Source: Hordeum vulgare subsp. vulgare
Lineage: Eukaryota > Streptophyta > Magnoliopsida > Poales > Poaceae
Assembly: GCF_904849725.1 (NCBI RefSeq)
Contig: NC_058520.1
Span: 324,829,186 to 324,893,185 of the forward strand
DNA: 64,000 nt
Direction of reading: 5' to 3'
Shown: positions 42,279 through 54,329 of the stretch, piece by piece
Position numbering within the stretch: position 1 is the stretch's first letter
How the letters are laid out: each line of letters begins with the position of its first letter
Position numbers and translations under genes: made by a program
Notes under the pieces: model-generated
Seen by the model: only the letters and a program-made list of their open reading frames with translations
Databases searched by the model: none
What the model was told of the DNA's origin: nothing

Positions 42279-45200
42279 TGTCATGCCCAAGATGCGATCC
42301 TATCCTTATTTTGGCACGAGGGCCTCGACAGGGATAGAAACGCATCTCGTCTTTCGCAAGAATGGATATCATAACAAGTACATGTACTGCAAAGATGAGT
42401 ATAAGGAGTTGGCTTACACTCGCCACAACCTACATCAGAGTCACATCAGTACAATACATACAATCATCATGAAGAAGAGTAGGGTCTGTCTACGGACGAA
42501 AACAAATGATAAAAGAATGACGTCCATTCTTGCAGTACCAGGTTGCCGTCCTGGAACCCTTCCTAGATTGATGACAAAGAAGAAGAAACTCCAAATAGCA
42601 CAATCAACGCATTCACGTCAAAGTAACTCCTTACCTGTACCTGCAACTGGTGTTGTAGTAATCTGTGAGCCACGGGGACTCAGCAATCTCCATTACAAAG
42701 GTATCAAGACTAGCAAGCCTAATAGGTGAGGTATGGTTAAGTGGTGAGGCTGCAGCAAGCGGCTAAGCATTTATTTGAGGTGGCCAATTTAAGAGTGCAA
42801 GAATAAGAGGGAGATGATCTATGCATAGCGGACGTGAACTACTAATGATGAAATGAATGATCCTGAAGACCTACTTACGTGAGACATAACCCCACCGTGT
42901 CCTCGATCGAAGAAGGACCTCACGAAAGAGACAGTCACGGTTCCGCACTAAGTTGGCATATTTTAAAGTTTACTTCAATTTATCTAGAACCAGATGTTAA
43001 ACAAAGTCTTGACGTTGCCACATAACCGCGGGCACGGCTTTCCGAAAGATTTAACTCTGTAGGGGTGCTCCAACTAGTCCATGACAAACTACCACACGCT
43101 GCGACGGAATGACCTCGATCAGGGAAACCCATGATCTCTTCGGGTTCCTATTGGAAAACCTCAACCTCGAGATAACCAAAAGAATCCTCAGAATCCCTCG
43201 CACAAGACGCTCGATAAAGGTAAATAGGTCCAATAAGGTTGCCCGGCGTGTTGACAATCCCGATAGGAGCCGCTTATCTCATTCTCAGGACACGACGGAT
43301 GAGCAATACGTATGGTGGCCGGATAGAAATCCCCCGAGTTGCCCCGGGTGGCCCTAAAAGTGGCTCTGTTTTGGACCAGCACCATCAGCACTGGCCCTCC
43401 CTGTATTATGTTGATTAACTCCTCGGGTTCATGATGCCCTATGTTGTTAGTATTAACATAATTATTATGTTGGGCAAATATAGTACCAATGTTGTGCCTT
43501 GCCACACGAGCTTTATCCCAAAACGAGAATCTAGGGGGTCCCCATAACAACCCCAAGCATGTTAGGAGCGCTCATTTATGGAACATAACACCGGTAGTTG
43601 AAACTAAGGTGGAAAAGGTGGAACAAAACACTAGGCAAGAAAGGCCGAGCCTTTCACCTTTTACCAAGTATATAGGTGCATTAAATTAATTACCAATGAT
43701 ATGTTGATATAACAAGGAACCCATGTTTGCACGTGGAAGCAACTGCACCTGCAACTAGCAACGCTAACAATGGTTAAGCAAGTGGTAACATAGGTAATCA
43801 GTGGTTTGCTAGGTTGTGTAGAAGTTGAAGGTATTTCATGGCATTGTTGGGAGGCTGATATTTAACGGGTGGTAGGCAACGAGACATAACGATAGAAACG
43901 AAACAACTAGCATGGAAATGATAGTAATGGTATCTAGGGAAATGATCATCTTGCCTGAGATACCGCTTGGTAGAAGGAAGACTCCGTGAAGCAGATGAAC
44001 CGACATAGTCGAACAGGTCCTTACATTCTGACACGCTTGTGGAACTCTATCGAGACGCAGCAAACCGGAAACAAGAATCAACACACGATATTCACCAAGG
44101 CACATGCATGACATGATGATCTCCTAATATGATGCATGATTAGTTTCAATATGCAAGGCATGGCATGGCAATTCACACGATCAAATGTTACACATTAAGT
44201 GAAGCTCATTTGCACGAGGTGCATATTAACGAAACTCCACATTTAATTATTAAGTTCACTCTCGTTTAGGTACACAACAATATTAAAGGTTGTTAGACAT
44301 GGCAAGGGGTGAAGCACAAATTAAAATACCTATCTAGGCATTTTAAATGAGACCGGAGACGGCATATAGCATCTCTGAAAGGACCCCATGCGTTAAATTC
44401 TAAATCTGTCTAGGTTTTTCGTAATCACCTTTTATGTTTGTTAAACGGCAAAACAAAGTGGTCCACGTGATTTTTCTCATCGTTCAAGTCCATTTACATA
44501 TATGGCTCATCTCCAACGGAGCTACAGTTAAATAATTATGACCCAAACCGTTTTTAACACGTCGAAATGCAAACCGATGCAAACACCACACCTAACAGCC
44601 TTAAACATGCATGGGAGGTGGAAAATATTAATCTATGCGAAATTCTAGCCAAGTTACATATATAACTTGCTGCGATCCGACGCACGGAATAAAATTTACG
44701 GGCATTTGAAAATATGTCATTTTTGTGAAAATAAAAATAAATCACAAAACGAGAAAAAAAATAAACATGGGTCGAAACTAAGAGTTGGCCCGAAACTAAA
44801 CATCGATGCAAGCTAGCAAAGAGATGCCTAGGGCACGAAATAGAGGCGACGGGTCAACTCGGTGGGCTCGAGGTGGTCTGGGCCAGCTGCAAGGGGTGCT
44901 GGGCCGGCCTGGGCGCGGTGGAGCTAGGCCTCGGGAGGCTCCTCGACGTGGCTCGGAGGTGGGCCGGCTGCTGGCCCGACTCGGCCGGGGCGAGGTAGGT
45001 AGCCCACGCGAGCGACAGGGGCTCATCCCCGTCCCGATCTGATCAGGAAGCAGACGACGGAGGCGACGCTCGAGGTCCAACGACGCGACTACAGGGGAGG
45101 AGACGGGAAGAGGCGGACGTGCCTCCGGTGGCGGGATCCGGTCCAGCCAGAGGCGTAGACGGCAGGAGGTGGAGGGCGGCGGCGCAGATCATGCCGGAAG

Positions 45201-46056
45201 CTGCTGGGCGCCATGGCCGTAGAGTTCGAGCAGCCATTGGTGTGCACGGCGTCGGCCGAGGTCAGGCAAGGTCTGGCTAGAAGCAGGACGCGGCAGGGAG
45301 ATGGGGCTCCGGCTGGGTCGCGGGTAAGGTCCGATGGGGCTGGAGGTGCGAGGCTCGGTGGCAATGGTTGCGGGCAGCGGCTGCTTGGCCCAGATCGGGC
45401 CCGGGGCAGGCTGGATCCAGGTCTAGCGGGCCCACTGTGGTGGAGGCTGGAGGCTGCGGTGCGGAGGAGAGAGGAGGCGACTAGGTGGCGGCTAGGGTTT
45501 GGTTGGGCGCGGAGAACGAGGCAAGCTAATGTTTACCCGATTTGGACAAGAGGGCCCTCTATTTATAGGCAGGGATGACTAGGAGAGGGTTTTTGCCCAT
45601 TTTCGGACCGTCGGATCTCAAACGGATGGTCCAAAAGCGGAGGGGGGGATATTAGGTTGTGAAGATGTCCATGGGCTTGGGACGAGAGGGAATTAAGCGA
45701 CCTGACACAAGTTTTAAAACACCAAAAACGTCTGACGATAACCCAATGATGGTGCCGCTACGCTCAACCATTCGGCTATCAACCGAATTCCGATTGCGAC
45801 GAAATTTTGTAGGCGGCCTACCTACGCTTAAATACGACTGCACGCCAAGTTTGAACCCAATCCGAGAATATGTTATACGCACTTCTAAAAACAATATTTT
45901 ATCGATGTCGCGGGCGCGTGCGTGTGTGGTCGGGCTCAAAATAGACAATGCTGATGAAGCGAATCATACGATGATGAATGCGACATGCAATCTAATCGCA
46001 CAATGGAAATTGAATAAAAGGGGAATCTTCTGGAGCGTCGGTCTCGGGCTGTCACA
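42279..46056 (-). repeat. Solo Sukkula-like LTR (3778 bp)
   Basis: Minus orientation. It starts TGTGACAGCCCGAGACCG at 46056 and ends CATCTTGGGCATGACA at 42279. Both ends match the LARD LTR (8349-12830). The region 42279-43300 matches 4216-5194 and 11852-12830. There is no internal sequence and no primer-binding site, and it is flanked by ACACA on both sides, so it is a solo LTR left by LTR-LTR recombination. It carries a TATA box at 45559-45568 and lacks the TTGCTG tract of the other copy. Confidence 0.93.
45559..45568 (-). promoter_or_regulatory. TATA box of the Sukkula-like LTR
   Basis: The minus strand reads CTATAAATAG, followed by GAGGGCCCTC. A GC-rich region of about 750 bp lies downstream on the minus strand. 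Likely LTR promoter. Confidence 0.6.
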
Positions 46057-46061
46057 ACACA
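46057..46061. other. Target-site duplication, right copy (ACACA)
   Basis: Identical to 42274-42278. Confidence 0.9.
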
Positions 46062-46500
46062 CCACAATAGAACAGTGTTGTGGAACACAAGAACATTACT
46101 CGCATAGAGATGGCTCGCACTATTTTTGATGAATACAAGACACCTTAATGACTATGGCCTGAAGCCATTGACAGTGCTTGCCACATCATCAACCGGGTAT
46201 ATCTTCACAAGTTTTTCAATAAAACCTCATGTGAGCTGCTTACTGGTAAGAAACACAACGCAAGTTATTTCAAATCTTCGGTGCAAGATGTTGGATTAGA
46301 GATCGACAGCACACTCCACATTTTCACCGAAAGCACATGAGGGTTTCATGCTTGGTAATGGAAATGACTCGCACACCTACAGAGTGTTCAACACTTTCCA
46401 CAGTAAAATTGTTGAGATTGTACATGTGAGTTTTGATGAAACTAATGGCTCACAAAGAGAGCACATGCCTCCTATGCTAGATGAAGTTCCACCTTAAGAA
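46062..46500 (+). pseudogene. Copia integrase, second part
   Basis: Resumes the integrase on the far side of the solo LTR: NSVVEHKN with the catalytic Glu, MARTIFDEYKT, then LWPEAIDSACHIINRVYLHK and KTSCELLTGKK. Stops are present near 46073 and 46146. Continues into the C-terminal region with SHTYRVFN near 46372. Confidence 0.88.
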
Positions 46501-46800
46501 GCTATTAGGATGATGGGCACTGGTGAGGTCATACCTGAGGAACCTGGTGTTGAGTAAGTTAACATTCCTCCACCTATCCATCATGAAGACAATAATCCTC
46601 GTGAAGATAATGATGCTCATGAAGACAATGCTCAACAACAGGAACAAAGTCTTTGTCATGCTCATTCGCGAGTTGCTAATGAAGTTAGAATCGAGAAGAT
46701 GCTCGATAGCATCAATGCATCGGGTCCTCTTACTCGCTCAAGAGCTAACCAATTGGTAAATTTTGTGGGCACTTTGCTTTCGTATCTATCACATATCCCA
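46500..46800 (+). pseudogene. Linker between integrase and RT
   Basis: Acidic, Asp/Glu/Asn-rich coding remnant (for example HEDNAQQQEQ near 46620) ahead of the RT. No domain. Confidence 0.5.
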
Positions 46801-46820
46801 CCAAAGTAGACGAAGCCTTC

Positions 46821-47841
46821 ATGGAATCGGAATGGATTCAAGCTATGCAAGAAGAGCTTCATGAAATCAAGCTCAAAAACGTATGGGAACTTTTCAAGCA
46901 ACCAAATCCACGCAAGCACAAAATCATTGGTACAAAGTGGATCTACCACAACAAGCAATATGAATCTAGCCAAGTGCTTAGAAACAAGGCTCGACTTGTA
47001 GCTCAAGGCTATACACATGTTGAGGTTATTGATTTTGATGAAACATTTGCACCTGTTGCGAGACTTGATGCCATACACATATTGCTTGCTTATGCTAACC
47101 ACTATGATATATGCTTATATCAAATGGATGTCAAAAGTGCATTCCTCAATGGTAAGATTGAGGAAGAATTACATGTTGCTCAACTGCCACGGTTTCAAGA
47201 TCCAAAACATCCTTACATGGTGTACCAGCTTAACAAGGCATTGTATGACCTCCAGCAAGCACCAAGGTCTTGGTATGTCACACTTAAGAAATTTCTCTAG
47301 GAGAAAGGCTTCAAACCTGGTTCACTCGATCCTACTATATTCACTAAATAATATGATGGTGAATTGTTCCTATGTCAAATCTATGTGGATGACATTATCT
47401 TTGGTTGTACTAACAATCAATATAGTGATTAGTTTAGCTTCATGATGCAAGAGCAATATCATATGACGATGGTGGGAGAGGTGAAGTTCTTTCTAGGGCT
47501 TAAGATTCGAAAGCAACCAAATGGCATCTTCATCTCTTAGGAGAAATACCTCAGCGGCCATCTCAAGAAACTTTGTATGCAAGATTGAAAAGGATACAAG
47601 ATGCCAATGCCAACAAACGTCCACCTCTGCACTAAGGAAAATGGTAAAAAGTTTGATTAGAAGGTATATCGGTCCATGATTGGAACTTTATTGTACCTAT
47701 GTGCTTCTAGGTCAGATATACCTAGCGTTTTCATGTGTGCCCGATTTCAAGGGGCACCAAAGGAGTCGCATCACCTTGCAGTTAAGTGAATACTTTAATA
47801 TTTGGCTCACACCCCAATGCTAGGATTATGGTATCCAAAGG
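46821..47841 (+). pseudogene. Copia reverse transcriptase and start of RNase H
   Basis: The open frame 46821-47300 has ESEWIQAMQEELHEIKLKN, GTKWIYHNKQ, KARLVAQGYTHVEVIDFDETF, YQMDVKSAFLNG and LNKALYDLQQAPRSWY. A stop follows at 47298-47300. The active site YVDD is intact at 47382-47393 (QIYVDDIIFG). Further on come MTMVGEVKFFLGLKI and YRSMIGTLLYLCASRSDI, with stops near 47350, 47431 and 47539. The end LWYPK at about 47840 is just before the RNase H core, which Gypsy B has separated. Confidence 0.92.
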
Positions 47842-48677
47842 TGTCGATTTACTAAAATAAGGGGGCTTTAGTACCGAGACTTGTACACAGGCAGCCGCGG
47901 CCACCGACCTGGGAAGATCCTGTCGATCAACACGAGCCCTCGTACTACAACAAGCGAAGACCAGAAACAAGGCCCCGGGGAGCCACCTTCCCTGGAGGAG
48001 GAAATTTAGGCAGCAACCTCGCCTGTCAAGGCCCCTCTAGATCTCTACCGCTCCACCTCATTGGGCTAATTGTAAGCATGAGTGAGGTGTCGAGCGAGCA
48101 GACGGTTAGGAGGGCCTATTCAGAGGCATGCTATTGCTTTAATGACACTCGTCCCACAGTGTGTCAAGCAAATAGAAGGTAGCTGGGCGAACAACACAAA
48201 AGGAGAGGCAGTCCTTGTGTGGGAGTATCGCTAGCGTGCCACCTCGCGACACATTTAATGTGCATGTCTCTGTCCATCAGAATTAGGTGTTTCCCACTGT
48301 TGCTTCTGTCAGTAGTTTTGGCAGTTATTAGGTGGACTATTCTCCCACAAAAATACCAATTTAGCCACTGTGGTAGCCCCTTAAACTATAAAAGGAGGAC
48401 AATGGCTACCTTTAGAAAGGTCGAAACCATGTTCATTCCATGGGTGTAGCTTCTGCACTCCAGCATCCTTGCCGGGCGAACACGACTGTATTGAGATCAT
48501 CAACATAATCGGCCATAACACAGGACGTAGGGTTTTACGCTCCGAGCGGCCCGAACGTGTCAAAACCACCCGTGTACGCTGCTTTCGGAGATGCTATTTG
48601 TGCATCCGTAATCCCCAAAGAACCGTAGAAAAAGGGGCGTTGATGGTCCCATAGATCGTCGGTTAAGCACCCCGACA
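47842..48677 (+). repeat. Probable 5' LTR of Gypsy B
   Basis: Starts TGTCGATTTACTAAAATAAG directly after Copia coding sequence and ends CACCCCGACA, with CCGACA as at the end of the Gypsy A LTR. The U5 phrase GGACGTAGGGTTTTACGCTC lies near 48522. The left boundary is set by where Copia similarity stops and could be off by several bases. Confidence 0.7.
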
Positions 48678-48679
48678 TC

Positions 48680-48700
48680 TTTGCCATGCCAGGTAGGGGG
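48680..48700 (+). promoter_or_regulatory. Primer-binding site of Gypsy B
   Basis: TTTGCCATGCCAGGTAGGGG, a mutated form of the Tat/Retand-type site used by Gypsy A, directly after the LTR end. Confidence 0.8.
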
Positions 48701-48728
48701 ATTTGATGCGTGAATCTTCTCCAGCACA

Positions 48729-50926
48729 ATGTATCACATCAACCATCTTCATCAAGCTCTCATGATGCCTAAGAATGCCAGGGGAGCATCATCAGTTGTT
48801 CCGTCTTCGACCTGGGCCCCCACGCCGGCTACTACATGTGATGGAGGCGGGGACGGGCAACACACTCTTCCCGCAAAAGAGCACAGCCAGAACACTGCGA
48901 GGACCTCCACAAAACCACGACCCGGACCAAGCCGTGGTGATGTCCTAGAACGCACGAGCAAGGTCTAGAAGTGGCACTATGGCTGTGGCGGATGATGTGG
49001 CTAACACCACGACCAATGCCACGACGCATACGACAGCGCCTCCGCCACACACTTCGCAAGACCACCGCAATCCACGCACCAGGGGAGGAGACCCCGACCG
49101 GCGTGCGGACAAGACCCCTGCACACCAACCTTAGGGTGCGTAGGGCCAGCATCTTCAACAACCTCTTGGTGAGAATGGGCAGCAGACTACGACGCATGGA
49201 GATGCTCCTTCTAGCACTGCGAGGAGTCAGATCACAACCCAAGCCTCACATGGCTGCATGCACAAAACCAGCGGGAAGCACTAGCCCAGGCCCACCTGGC
49301 GCTGAACTTCCCACCCGCACAAAAAAACATGAAGAGTGGAGGACTGCCATCCAAAGTCTGCTCAGCTTCACGAATCTCTACCTGCTAGATACGGTAGAAA
49401 CGTCACACGTGCGTCAAGCGGCCCCGACGAGGCCTGCCACCATCCATGGCACCAGTGGAGCACCTACGATGTAGTCGCCCCCATGGCATCAACTAGCCTG
49501 CGGGACTGACGTACATGACGAACTGTCCCATGCCTTGATGGACCCGCGACTGAAAAAGATCAACGATAGGTCTTGAAGGACAAGCACAAGGAGGGCGTGC
49601 GTACTACCATCAAGAGGCGACGGGATACACATCGCTAATCGGACGGTCACGCGGATCCAGCCATTGACGATCTAACACCGAGAGCACTCGACATCCTACC
49701 TTACGAGGTTGTTTGTCTGACGTTCACCCATGAACTACGGTAAGTCTGCTAGACTTCTAGCAAAGCCTTCAAGTTGGAGCTGTCGGACAAGTACGACGGC
49801 AAGATCGGCCCATAAGATTTCTTTGGCATCTACACCATAGTGGTGCAGGCTATCGGGGGACGCGATGAAAAGGTTCTCACCAACTACTTCATGTTGGCAC
49901 TCAAGCCTAACATAAGGAGTTGGCTGATGAACTTGCTGGATGGATCTTTTTCCTCCTGGCGAATCTATGCAATCAGTTCGTTCGTGCCTATCACGGGGTC
50001 ACAAACTCCCAAGGCAGCCCAGTGATTTCCAGGTGATTCCTCACAGAGGTGGCGAGACCCTCCGCAAGTACATTGAAAGATTCAGTTGTGTACACCACAA
50101 CATCATGGACATCCATACTGCCGCTATGATTGATGCATCCCATACGAACATACGAATTTCTGCGTGTGTGAGGCGATGAGTATAAACAAGATATGGGACG
50201 TCCCCAAGATCTACACTTTGTTCGACAGGTGTGCGCGTGCTGAAAAAGGAAGAAGGCTTCCCGGGGAGGACACATGCACGAAAGTCGACTCAAACGATAG
50301 CAACAATGCATCCGCCTCCAAGGGAAAGGGCCGGAAGCGCAACAAGAAGCGCAAGGGCAAGGAAATTATGGCTGTCGAAGGAGCCAACAACTCCACCGTC
50401 GGCAAGAAGGCAAATTCCGAGGAACCATACAAGGACGTTACCGCCTGCTCCAGAGATAGCGAGGCCGCGGCAGTGGAGAAATCGGCAGGACATGTTGCAA
50501 GGTTCACCTCATCAAGGGTTACAACATTCCTAAGTGCTACCAAGTGGACCACCTTGCTAAGAAACAGAAGCAGGAATACAAGAAGCATGACAAGGAGAAG
50601 GGCCAGAATTGTGCGGGTGGGTCCGGCGAGAAGAACTATCACAACCACCACGACAAGGCCAAGCAGAGGAAGGAGAAACCTTCTTGAGGTTGAGACAAGA
50701 ACTCCGAAAACAAAGAAGCTGATGACAATGAGTATGAAGAAGGATCTCAAGAACAAGAATTCCAAAAGGTTGTGGATGCTTTCTGCGTTTATGGAGGCAC
50801 ATCTTTTCCCTCCTCCCACAAGTAGCTGAAACAGTGGGCTCCTGAGGTGAATGCGGCATAACCGGTGGCACAAGCAAGGAAACCCCTCAATGGTCCAACA
50901 CTCCCATCATCTTTGATCACCCCGAC
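48729..50926 (+). pseudogene. gag: Gypsy B gag, many frameshifts
   Basis: The N-terminal region is Ala/Thr/Arg-rich and broken. The gag core is readable at 49840-49965 (FMLALKPNIRSWLMNLLDGS). After a shift it continues near 50040-50130 (ETLRKYIERFSCVHHNI), and then near 50205 (TLFDRCARAEKGRRLPG). A lysine-rich stretch follows (KGKGRKRNKKRKGKE at about 50330). A zinc-knuckle-like segment is not intact. The end of this segment (IIFDHPDR) leads straight into the protease on the far side of the inserted LTR. Confidence 0.8.
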
Positions 50927-50931
50927 CGCAC
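50927..50931. other. Target-site duplication, left copy (CGCAC)
   Basis: CGCAC before the solo LTR. The right copy is TGCAC at 52484-52488, one transition different. Confidence 0.7.
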
Positions 50932-52483
50932 TGACTCCTCGCTGATTTGCATTGGTTTCCCTCCAAGCTTAAAGGGTGATGTAGCACAGCGGTGACAAGA
51001 ATTCCCCTCAGTTATGAAAACAAGGTATCAATCCAGTTTGGCAGATCCACAAGACTATGTAAGATGTACATGCACACAAATAACAAATCCTCGCGACACA
51101 ATGCGTGTAGGGATTCTCAATCCCTCGTGGGTAAAATAAAATGGTAATAGGATAGATTGATAGTAGCAAATTGAGTGATGGTAAATAAAACGCAGAAAGG
51201 TATTTTTTGGTTTTTCATAATATAGATATGAAAATGAAAGAGCAAATTGAATGGAAACGTAAAGAGCAAAAGAGAGATTGCAAATAGATGATGTAAAATA
51301 GATCCAGGGTCATAGATTTCACTAGTGTCTTCTCTCGAGAAAATAGCAAAGGTAGACAAATTACTGTTGGGAAATTTATAGAAGAGAGAGTAATTTAGAT
51401 AATATCCAAGACCATGATCATGTATATATGCATCATGTCCAAGACAAGTAGACCGACTTCTGCCAGCATCTACTTCTATTACTCCACACGTCAACCGATA
51501 TCCAGCATGCATCTAGTGTATTAAGTTCATGGAGGAACGGAGTAATGCTTTAAGAACGATGGCATAATGTAGACAAGATTTATTCATGTAGGAATAGACC
51601 CCATCGTTTTATCCTTAACAACAACGATACATGTGTATCATATCTCTTTCTGTCACTGAGATTAGGCACCACAAGATCGAATCCATCAAAAAGCAGCTCT
51701 TCCCATTGCAAGATGAAAATATCAAGTTAGCCAGACAAAATCCAAATATCGGAAAAGAAATACGCGGCTATAAAAATCAAGAATTGTAATAATTTCATAG
51801 ATCTGATCATAGACTCACAATTCATTGGATCCCAATAAACACACCACGAAAGATAGAGTTACATCAAATAAATCTCTAAGAGACCATTGTATTGAGAAGC
51901 AAAACAAGAGAGAAAGCCATCTAGCTACTGCCTACGGGCCAGTATGTCTGATATGAACTACTCACGCATCAACGGAGGAGCACCAATGAGGATGATGAAC
52001 CTCTCCATGAAGTCTTCCTCTCTGAAACGGGATCTAGATTTGACTTCCTCGCTTCTGAAACTTTTGGCGGTTGAAATGATTTTTCGTCGACTCTTCTAGC
52101 GTTCTGGAATCTTAGGGTATTTATAGAGTTTAGGGGCGGCGGAGGAGGTGACATAGGCCCCCACTACACACCAGTCCGCACCAGAGGCCCTGGGCGCACC
52201 CTCGTTCCTGGTGGCCCGCCTGGGCTTCCTCTCGTGATCATCCTAGGTCCTGAAGTTTCCTTCTGGTCCAAACAAATTCTCCAATAAGTTTCATGGCATT
52301 TCGAGTTCATCTGGTATTAATTTTCTATGAAGGAAAAAAACAACAAATGGCATTGGGCACTATGTCAATAGGTTAGTCCCAAAAAATGATATAAAGTTGC
52401 CATAAAATGATCATAAGACATCCAAGAATGATGATATAACAACATGGAACAATCAAAATTATAGATATGTTGGAGACATATCA
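50932..52483 (-). repeat. Athila-lineage solo LTR inside Gypsy B
   Basis: 1552 bp, minus orientation, starting TGATATGTCTCCAACATATC at 52483. It aligns end to end with 27411-28943, including the segment with CCCTTT and GGGAAA before its terminus. There is no interior. Flanks CGCAC and TGCAC support a target duplication. Taking out the LTR and one flank copy keeps the gag-protease frame of Gypsy B open across the site, which confirms the boundaries. Confidence 0.88.
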
Positions 52484-52488
52484 TGCAC
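52484..52488. other. Target-site duplication, right copy (TGCAC)
   Basis: Pairs with 50927-50931, one C/T difference. Confidence 0.7.
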
Positions 52489-52504
52489 CACTGGCCTGAG
52501 GTGT

Positions 52505-52954
52505 ATGCCATTGTTGGTCTCGCCAACAATTCACAACCACAAGGTGACAGAGATGTTGGTTGAAAGTGGGGCTAGTTTGAACTTGATCTCGTTCGACGTG
52601 ATCAAGAGGTTGCATATTCCCGACACGAATCTCAAGCCGACAGGGTGCCTGCAAGGGGTCAACCCAGGGAAACTACAACCCAAGGGAAAGAGAACTCTGC
52701 TGGTGAATATTGGCAATGAGCTCAACTTCAGGACAAAAAAGGTCACCTTCGACGTCGCCAAGATGCCCGTGCCATACAACGGGATCTTGGGCCGATCGGC
52801 GCTAGCAAAGTTCATGGCGGCGTCCCATCACACCTACAACGCGATAAAGATGCCAGGGCCGATGAGCATCATCACCATCCACGCAGACAACAAGGACGTA
52901 GTCCTGTGTGTCGACAAGTTGTACTGGGAGGTAGTAGCAATGTCTGATGATTAA
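52505..52954 (+). pseudogene. Gypsy B aspartic protease with altered active site
   Basis: An open frame of 149 codons beginning MPLLVSPTIHNHKVTEML. The active site reads V-E-S-G in place of V-D-S-G: the catalytic Asp is Glu (GAA at 52562-52564). The rest of the fold is well kept, with TFDVAKMPVPYNGILG and LAKFMAASHHTYNAIKMPG. Gypsy A has the same layout with an intact D-S-G. Protease loss means the polyprotein could not be processed. The frame is open because the solo LTR lies just upstream, and a stop follows at 52952-52954. Confidence 0.88.
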
Positions 52955-53199
52955 GCATCCGCTCCTACCGGCAAAACTCCCAGGGGAAAGAGGAAGAGCA
53001 AGAGCAAGAAATCTCACAAGGACTTTGGCGAGGACTCCGGGAAGCATGCCCGAGGGTCCTGCACGCCCATTGAGGAATTGCGAGAAACTTCCATTGCCAT
53101 GAGCAAGAAGAATAAAGTGACCATCCCCAAAACGAAACACGTGGTTGTGCGGGAAGACGTCGAGGGTGGCACTTTCAACATAAGTGCCACTCGTGACAA

Positions 53200-54329
53200 T
53201 AAATAGGAAAGAACGCTCGTCTCCTTCCTATGGGCAAATGTCGATATGTTTGCCTCGCAACCATCCAACATCCTTGGTGTTTCGAGGGAGGTGATCAAGC
53301 ACCACCTTGTCGTCTATCTCCACGCGCGCCCCGTCAAGCAGAAGGTTTGAAAGCAAGCACTAGAGCGACAAGAGTTTATTACTGAGGAAATTAAGACACT
53401 GGAAGCATTAGGCTTTGTCACACGCGTCCTCCACCCAACCTGGTTGGCGAACCCTGTGGCAGTGCATAAGGCGAACGGGAAGTGTAGGCTTTGCATTGAT
53501 TTCAGTGATGTCAACAAGGTTTGCCCAACGGACCCCTTCCCATTCTCGCGCATGGACCAGATAGTGGATGCAGCTGCCGACTGCGACCGTTTGTCCTTCC
53601 TTGACGCCTACTCCGATTACCACCAAATTATCATTGCCAAGGAAGATAAAGATAAGACAATGCTCATCACTCCTTGTGGTACGTATTGTTTCAAGCCCAT
53701 GCCATTTGGACTGAAGAGTGCAGGATCAACCTTCACGAGGGCCGTCTAGATCGGTCTTGGTCCACAGTTGCACAGGAATGTAGAATCCTACATGGACGAC
53801 ATTATGGTCAAGACCAAGGATAAAGCCACACTAGTTCAAGACCTTGAAGAAACCTTTGCTAATATGCGTAAGATCAACTTGAGCTCAACCCCGAGAAATG
53901 CGTGTTTAGAGTGCCATCCAACAAGCTCCTCGATTTCTTTGTGACTCAGCACGGGATAGAAGCAAACCCCACCAAGATTGAAGCCATTGAGTAGTTGGAA
54001 GCTCCGAAGCACGTTAAGGATGTATGTCGCCCTCAGCATGGTCGTATCCATGTCCTCGGAATGCTCAGTGTCATTTTCTAAGACTTGAAAAAGGAAGGTC
54101 CTATCAAATGGACTACTCAGGCGGAGCCTACATTGCAAGACTTGAAGAAATACATGTCGTCTCTGCCAACCCTAGTTGCACCCAAACCCGAGGAACCGTT
54201 GCTGCTATATCTGGCAGCAACGAACCAAGTGGTTAGCGCTGCGCTGTGGCAGAAAGGGAAGCTGAGAAAGACAAGGCAACAACCCCTGAGTTGGTGAACG
54301 AAAATATGGGGCCACCCCTAACAAGCCAA
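53200..54329 (+). pseudogene. Gypsy B reverse transcriptase and start of RNase H
   Basis: RT motifs occur in order: ITEEIKTLEALGFVTRVLHP, then PVAVHKANGKCRLCIDFSDV, LSFLDAYSDYHQI, CFKPMPFGLKSAGSTFTRAV (stop at 53747-53749) and SYMDDIMVKTK, with the YMDD active site intact. RNase H begins near 54180 (PLLLYLAATNQVVSAAL) and is cut by the CACTA element at 54330. Several stops and shifts make it non-functional. Confidence 0.9.

Larger units (their letters stand above)
41320..47841 (+). mobile_element. Decayed Ty1-Copia element with two later insertions
   Basis: Plus strand. It preserves part of the protease and pre-integrase region (about 41330-41840), integrase (41831-42278 and, after an inserted LTR, 46057-46470) and RT to RNase H (about 46800-47841). 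A Stowaway MITE sits at 41544-41636 and a solo Sukkula-like LTR at 42279-46056. No LTR, gag or primer-binding site of its own is seen. The 3' end is cut at 47841, where Gypsy B starts. Boundaries at the left are approximate. Confidence 0.85.
47842..54329 (+). mobile_element. Gypsy B: Tat/Retand-like Ty3-Gypsy element, 3' end cut by a CACTA element
   Basis: Plus strand. A probable 836-bp 5' LTR (47842-48677, ending CACCCCGACA) is followed by a primer-binding site related to TTGGCGCGCCAGGTAGGGG, a broken gag (48729-50830), a solo LTR insertion (50932-52483), protease (52505-52954) and RT to early RNase H (about 53200-54329). It is the same broad lineage as Gypsy A but retains RT. The CACTA terminus at 54330 interrupts RNase H. 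Integrase and the 3' LTR are not in the window. Confidence 0.85.

Noticed and set aside
48972..49474. 167-residue plus-strand Arg/Thr-rich frame
   Set aside because: Out of frame with the gag core before and after it; a shifted reading of Gypsy B gag, so it is merged into the gag remnant.
50211..50873. 220-residue minus-strand frame
   Set aside because: Hydrophobic-looking translation of the reverse strand of the Lys/Arg-rich gag of Gypsy B; a shadow frame.
50972..50981. Alternative left end of the Athila-lineage solo LTR at TGATGTAG (50977)
   Set aside because: Similarity to the other solo LTR continues about 45 bp further left. The flanks at 50977 do not match each other, whereas those at 50932 do, with one mismatch.
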